A stretch of DNA of 64,000 nucleotides from Pseudomonas monteilii (GTDB taxonomy: Bacteria; Pseudomonadota; Gammaproteobacteria; Pseudomonadales; Pseudomonadaceae), in assembly GCA_001534745.1 (NCBI GenBank), contig CP013997.1, forward strand, positions 2,294,001-2,358,000. Direction: 5' to 3'. Positions 61,149 to 64,000 of the stretch are shown here, piece after piece. Positions within the stretch are counted from its first letter, which is position 1. The number at the start of each line of letters is the position of its first letter. Made by a program: the position numbers and the translations under genes. The notes below the pieces were generated by a model. The model was given only the letters and a program-made list of their open reading frames with translations. It was not told the origin of the DNA and ran no database searches.

Positions 61149-63713
61149 ATGACCCATATCCTGCCTGATGCTTCCTCTCGTGAGCAGCGCCCCCATTCCA
61201 GTGTCGACCTGGCCAGAACAGTGCTCTTCATGTGCACGGGCTTTCTGACGCTGGTGATCCTGATCGCCGGTGCCATCTCGCTCTACTTCGCGCTTGGCCT
61301 GGATCGATCCGAAGCGAAGAAAGCGAAGTTTCTCGTGGAGAAGGCCGTCGAGTCACTGGTGAGCGCGTCCAAGGCGACCATCAAGGATTATGCCTTCTGG
61401 GGTGACGCCTATCGAAACCTGCATACCGAGGTCAATACGGACTGGGCCTTCGTGCAAGGAAATCTCGGGGCCACCCTGTTCGCCGATTTCGGCATCAACG
61501 GTCTTTTCGTCGTCGACGGTTCTGCGCAAACCGTCTATTCCGTCATCGACGGGTCGCGTGCGCCTCTCTCGGCTTCGGCGTGGCTTAGCCAGCCCATCGA
61601 CCCCCTGCTGCAAGCGGCGAGGGCTGAGGAGCCGCAGGAAAAGTCGGTCAGCCAATTCGTCAACGTGGACGGCGTGCTGGCGCTGGTTGCCGCAGCGGCC
61701 ATCACTCCGTCGACAGACCCCACGGTCAAGCGCGAAGCCGGGGAGGCGTCCGTCCTGATCTTTACCCAGTTGCTGGACAGCTACCGTCTTGAGACGCTGG
61801 GCCATCGGTTCGGTATCGAGCACCTGCACCTTGCACAGCGGCCGAATGCAGAGACGGGACTGAGACTGGGCGACCAGGGCAGGGCCGGGACGCTCCTGTG
61901 GAAGGCGCCTACCCCGGGGCGCGAGATGCTGATGTTCATCCTGCCCTTGCTAGGCCTGTTGGGCATGGTCGTCTACGCCATGATGTGGATTGCCTTGCGG
62001 CGCATCACCGCCATGGCGCGCCATCTGGATCAGAGCTATGCCGAGGTGCAGCGCAGTCGCTCGGCCTTGGCCGACAGCGAGGCGCGGTTCCGGGACGTGG
62101 CGGAGGCAAGCTCGGACTGGATCTGGGAGATCGACGAGAAGGGGCACTTCACCTACATCTCCGAGCGCTTCGAGACGATCACCGGCCTTTGCGTGGCGAC
62201 CTGGCTGGGCATGAGGATCGACGCGCTGTTCATGGGCGAGAATGGCGGCGTGCTCGAATGGTCGAGTCAACGGCCCGAGGGTGTCAATGCAACGCTCGAG
62301 TGTAGGTGCCTGGACAGCCAGGGCGCGCGCCGGATCATTCGCGTGACGGCCAAGGCCATGAACGGGCTGGGCTATCGCGGCACCGCGACGGACATCACCG
62401 CCGAAGTCGAGGCACGCAAGCGCGTGGAGTACCTGTCCGAGCACGATGTGCTGACCGGCCTTCCGAACAGGAAGCGGCTTCGCGATTTCCTGGAAGGAAC
62501 ACTGGCGTTTTCCTCAGCCGGTCAAAAACCGCTGGTGATGCTCAGCATCGACCTGGATCGGTTCAAGCCGGTGAACGATCTCCTGGGGCATGCCGTCGGT
62601 GACCGGGTGCTGCTCGAAACGGCGCGGCGACTGGAAGAATGCGTGCGCAGCGAAGACCTGATCGCTCGAATAGGCGGCGACGAGTTCGTCATGATCATCA
62701 CCGACATGAGTGACCATGCCGAGATCGAAGCCCTTTGCGAACGCCTGATCCATACCGTCGAGCAACCGATGCACTTCGATGGTCAGGACATTCATATCAG
62801 CGCGAGCATCGGGATCGCGCTGGCCCCCGGGGACGCCTCGCAGGCCGCCGAACTGCTGCGCTACTCCGACATTGCGCTCTACGAAGCCAAGACCAGCGGG
62901 CGGGGCATCTGGCGTTTCTACGCGGGCGAGATGAACGCCCGGATCATAGAGCGCCGACGCTTGGAAAACGACCTGCGCTACGGCATCAAGAATGGCGAGC
63001 TGCGCCTGCATTTCCAGCCGCGTTTCCGGATCAGCGACGGGCACATGGTGGGCGCCGAAGCCCTGGTGCGCTGGCAGCACCCGGATCGCGGCCTGGTGTC
63101 ACCCGACACCTTCATCCCGATCGCCGAGGACACAGGACTCATCACCGCATTGAGTGACTGGGTGCTGCACACCGCATGCGCCACGGCCGTCGATTGGCCC
63201 GAGACGTTGTTCGTGTCCGTGAACCTGTCACCCAAGGACTTCCAGTCGGCGCTGTTGATCGAGCGGGTGAGCGGTGCGCTGTCGCGCTCCGGACTCGCCG
63301 CGGCTCGCCTGGAGCTCGAGCTGACCGAAAGCGTCATGCTGGAAGATGCGAGCGGTGCGCTGGTCATCATGCGCGCTCTGAAGGACCTGGGCGTGCGGCT
63401 TGCGATGGATGACTTCGGCACGGGGTATTCATCGCTCAGCTATTTGCGCACGTTCCCGTTCGATGGTTTGAAGATCGACAAGAGCTTTGTCAGCCGGCTT
63501 GGAGACAGCGAGGACGACCGCTCGGTGATCAAGGCGATCGTAGGGCTGGGGCGCGCACTGTCGCTCACCGTTACAGCAGAAGGCATCGAAACGCCGGAGC
63601 ACCTGGCGCTGTTGAAGGCCGTCACCTGCGACGAGGGTCAGGGCTATTACCTCAGCGGGCCGGTGGAGGCGGCGGCTTTCAGCCGGATGATCGAATCGGC
63701 CCTGGTCGAGTAG
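61149..63713 (+). CDS. CHASE4-PAS-GGDEF-EAL cyclic-di-GMP enzyme
   Basis: The product has 854 residues. Membrane helix 1 is at about 22-48. A periplasmic CHASE4 domain follows with KDYAFWGDAYRNLH, then helix 2 at about 257-280 and a PAS domain (DSEARFRDVAEASSDWIWEIDE, about 308-425). The diguanylate cyclase domain has intact GGDEF at 509-513, and the phosphodiesterase domain has intact EAL at 637-639 and DDFGTGYSS. Both catalytic motifs are complete, so it could make or degrade c-di-GMP in response to an external signal. No RxxD inhibitory site is obvious before GGDEF. c-di-GMP controls biofilm adhesins in this genus. Confidence 0.93.
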   Translation: MTHILPDASSREQRPHSSVDLARTVLFMCTGFLTLVILIAGAISLYFALGLDRSEAKKAKFLVEKAVESLVSASKATIKDYAFWGDAYRNLHTEVNTDWAFVQGNLGATLFADFGINGLFVVDGSAQTVYSVIDGSRAPLSASAWLSQPIDPLLQAARAEEPQEKSVSQFVNVDGVLALVAAAAITPSTDPTVKREAGEASVLIFTQLLDSYRLETLGHRFGIEHLHLAQRPNAETGLRLGDQGRAGTLLWKAPTPGREMLMFILPLLGLLGMVVYAMMWIALRRITAMARHLDQSYAEVQRSRSALADSEARFRDVAEASSDWIWEIDEKGHFTYISERFETITGLCVATWLGMRIDALFMGENGGVLEWSSQRPEGVNATLECRCLDSQGARRIIRVTAKAMNGLGYRGTATDITAEVEARKRVEYLSEHDVLTGLPNRKRLRDFLEGTLAFSSAGQKPLVMLSIDLDRFKPVNDLLGHAVGDRVLLETARRLEECVRSEDLIARIGGDEFVMIITDMSDHAEIEALCERLIHTVEQPMHFDGQDIHISASIGIALAPGDASQAAELLRYSDIALYEAKTSGRGIWRFYAGEMNARIIERRRLENDLRYGIKNGELRLHFQPRFRISDGHMVGAEALVRWQHPDRGLVSPDTFIPIAEDTGLITALSDWVLHTACATAVDWPETLFVSVNLSPKDFQSALLIERVSGALSRSGLAAARLELELTESVMLEDASGALVIMRALKDLGVRLAMDDFGTGYSSLSYLRTFPFDGLKIDKSFVSRLGDSEDDRSVIKAIVGLGRALSLTVTAEGIETPEHLALLKAVTCDEGQGYYLSGPVEAAAFSRMIESALVE

Positions 63714-63750
63714 GTGTCTTCAGTCCTCAGGATTCGCCTGTGTAGCGGCC

Positions 63751-64000
63751 TCATTGATTGCCAGAGCGACGAATCAACTGCTTGGCCGAGACCGCAGCCT
63801 CTTCCAAGACACGTGGCAGCTCGACCCCTTGAAGCTGCCCCTCGAGCTTGACCAGGTGCCCGTCCACCACGACCGTGCGCACATTCTCTGGCCTTGCCGA
63901 GTACACCAGCAGCGCAGCCGGGTCACCGCCTCCAAAGCCGGCGAGGTTGAGGGCATCGAGGGCCACGATCTGCACGTCGGCGCGTTTACCGGGGGTCAAG
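63751..64000 (-). CDS. Amidohydrolase, C-terminal fragment (runs off the right edge)
   Basis: The last 83 or so codons read LTPGKRADVQIVALDALNLAGFGGGDPAALLVYSARPENVRTVVVDGHLVKLEGQL, the C-terminal beta-sandwich of metal-dependent amidohydrolases/deaminases (TrzA/AtzA, S-adenosylhomocysteine or cytosine deaminase type). The GKRADVQIV segment precedes the strand that returns to the composite domain. The catalytic part lies outside the window, so substrate and exact family cannot be told. Confidence 0.8.
   Translation of the reverse strand, partial: LTPGKRADVQIVALDALNLAGFGGGDPAALLVYSARPENVRTVVVDGHLVKLEGQLQGVELPRVLEEAAVSAKQLIRRSGNQ

Overview
The window looks like chromosomal DNA of a Pseudomonas, most probably the P. 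putida group. The DNA is GC-rich. It has a LapF-type giant adhesin, pcaIJ with a PcaR-type box, many REP sequences with a GCGGGCAAGCCCGC core, and gene families typical of soil pseudomonads. I see no tRNA, rRNA, insertion sequence, prophage or CRISPR array. Species assignment is inference from gene content.

Region 1 (1-10.9 kb) opens with the N-terminal 1672 codons of a huge secreted adhesin reading off the left edge. A plus-strand stress block follows: a KGG-repeat protein, a small lipoprotein, a translationally coupled iron oxygenase/methyltransferase pair, a small membrane protein, a GSP39-type dehydrogenase and the DNA-end-joining protein Ku. Tandem NtrC-like sites and a sigma-54-like element lie ahead of the block.

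Region 2 (11.2-28.5 kb) resembles a nutrient, perhaps organosulfur, scavenging block. It holds a TonB receptor, an LLM flavin monooxygenase, a complete peptide-type ABC importer (SBP, two permeases, fused double ATPase), a class II aldolase, an SfnB-like acyl-CoA dehydrogenase, a LysR regulator and two SsuA-like binding proteins without membrane partners. An ArsR regulator, an old-yellow-enzyme reductase and a cysteine hydrolase complete it. REP clusters, including a duplicated ~163-bp element, separate the units.

Region 3 (29-49.3 kb) is the most unusual part. It has two GlxA/AraC-type regulators, a DMT exporter and a betaine-type ABC importer with two permeases. A GntR regulator stands at the head of an FAD oxidase, MFS transporter, DapA-like lyase and aldehyde dehydrogenase series. 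A MOSC/flavin/2Fe-2S hybrid faces a minus-strand operon of a Tat-exported paralogue of the FAD oxidase, its own tatA-tatB-tatC, and a UbiD decarboxylase. A 13-bp motif, TATACAnATTGTA, occurs upstream of both the GntR gene and the Tat oxidase. I infer a two-compartment amine or betaine oxidation system with a dedicated Tat translocon; the substrate is unknown.

Region 4 (49.6-59.7 kb) has a seven-gene minus-strand operon divergent from a LysR gene: DctA-like symporter, CMD-family protein, SDR, Tat-exported LigI-like amidohydrolase, SMP-30 lactonase, orphan binding protein and an alpha/beta hydrolase. A second copy of the hydrolase follows the LysR gene, and both copies lack the nucleophile serine. 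pcaIJ of the beta-ketoadipate pathway comes next. Region 5 (59.8-64 kb) holds an uncharacterised membrane protein, a CHASE4-PAS-GGDEF-EAL cyclic-di-GMP enzyme and the C-terminus of an amidohydrolase.
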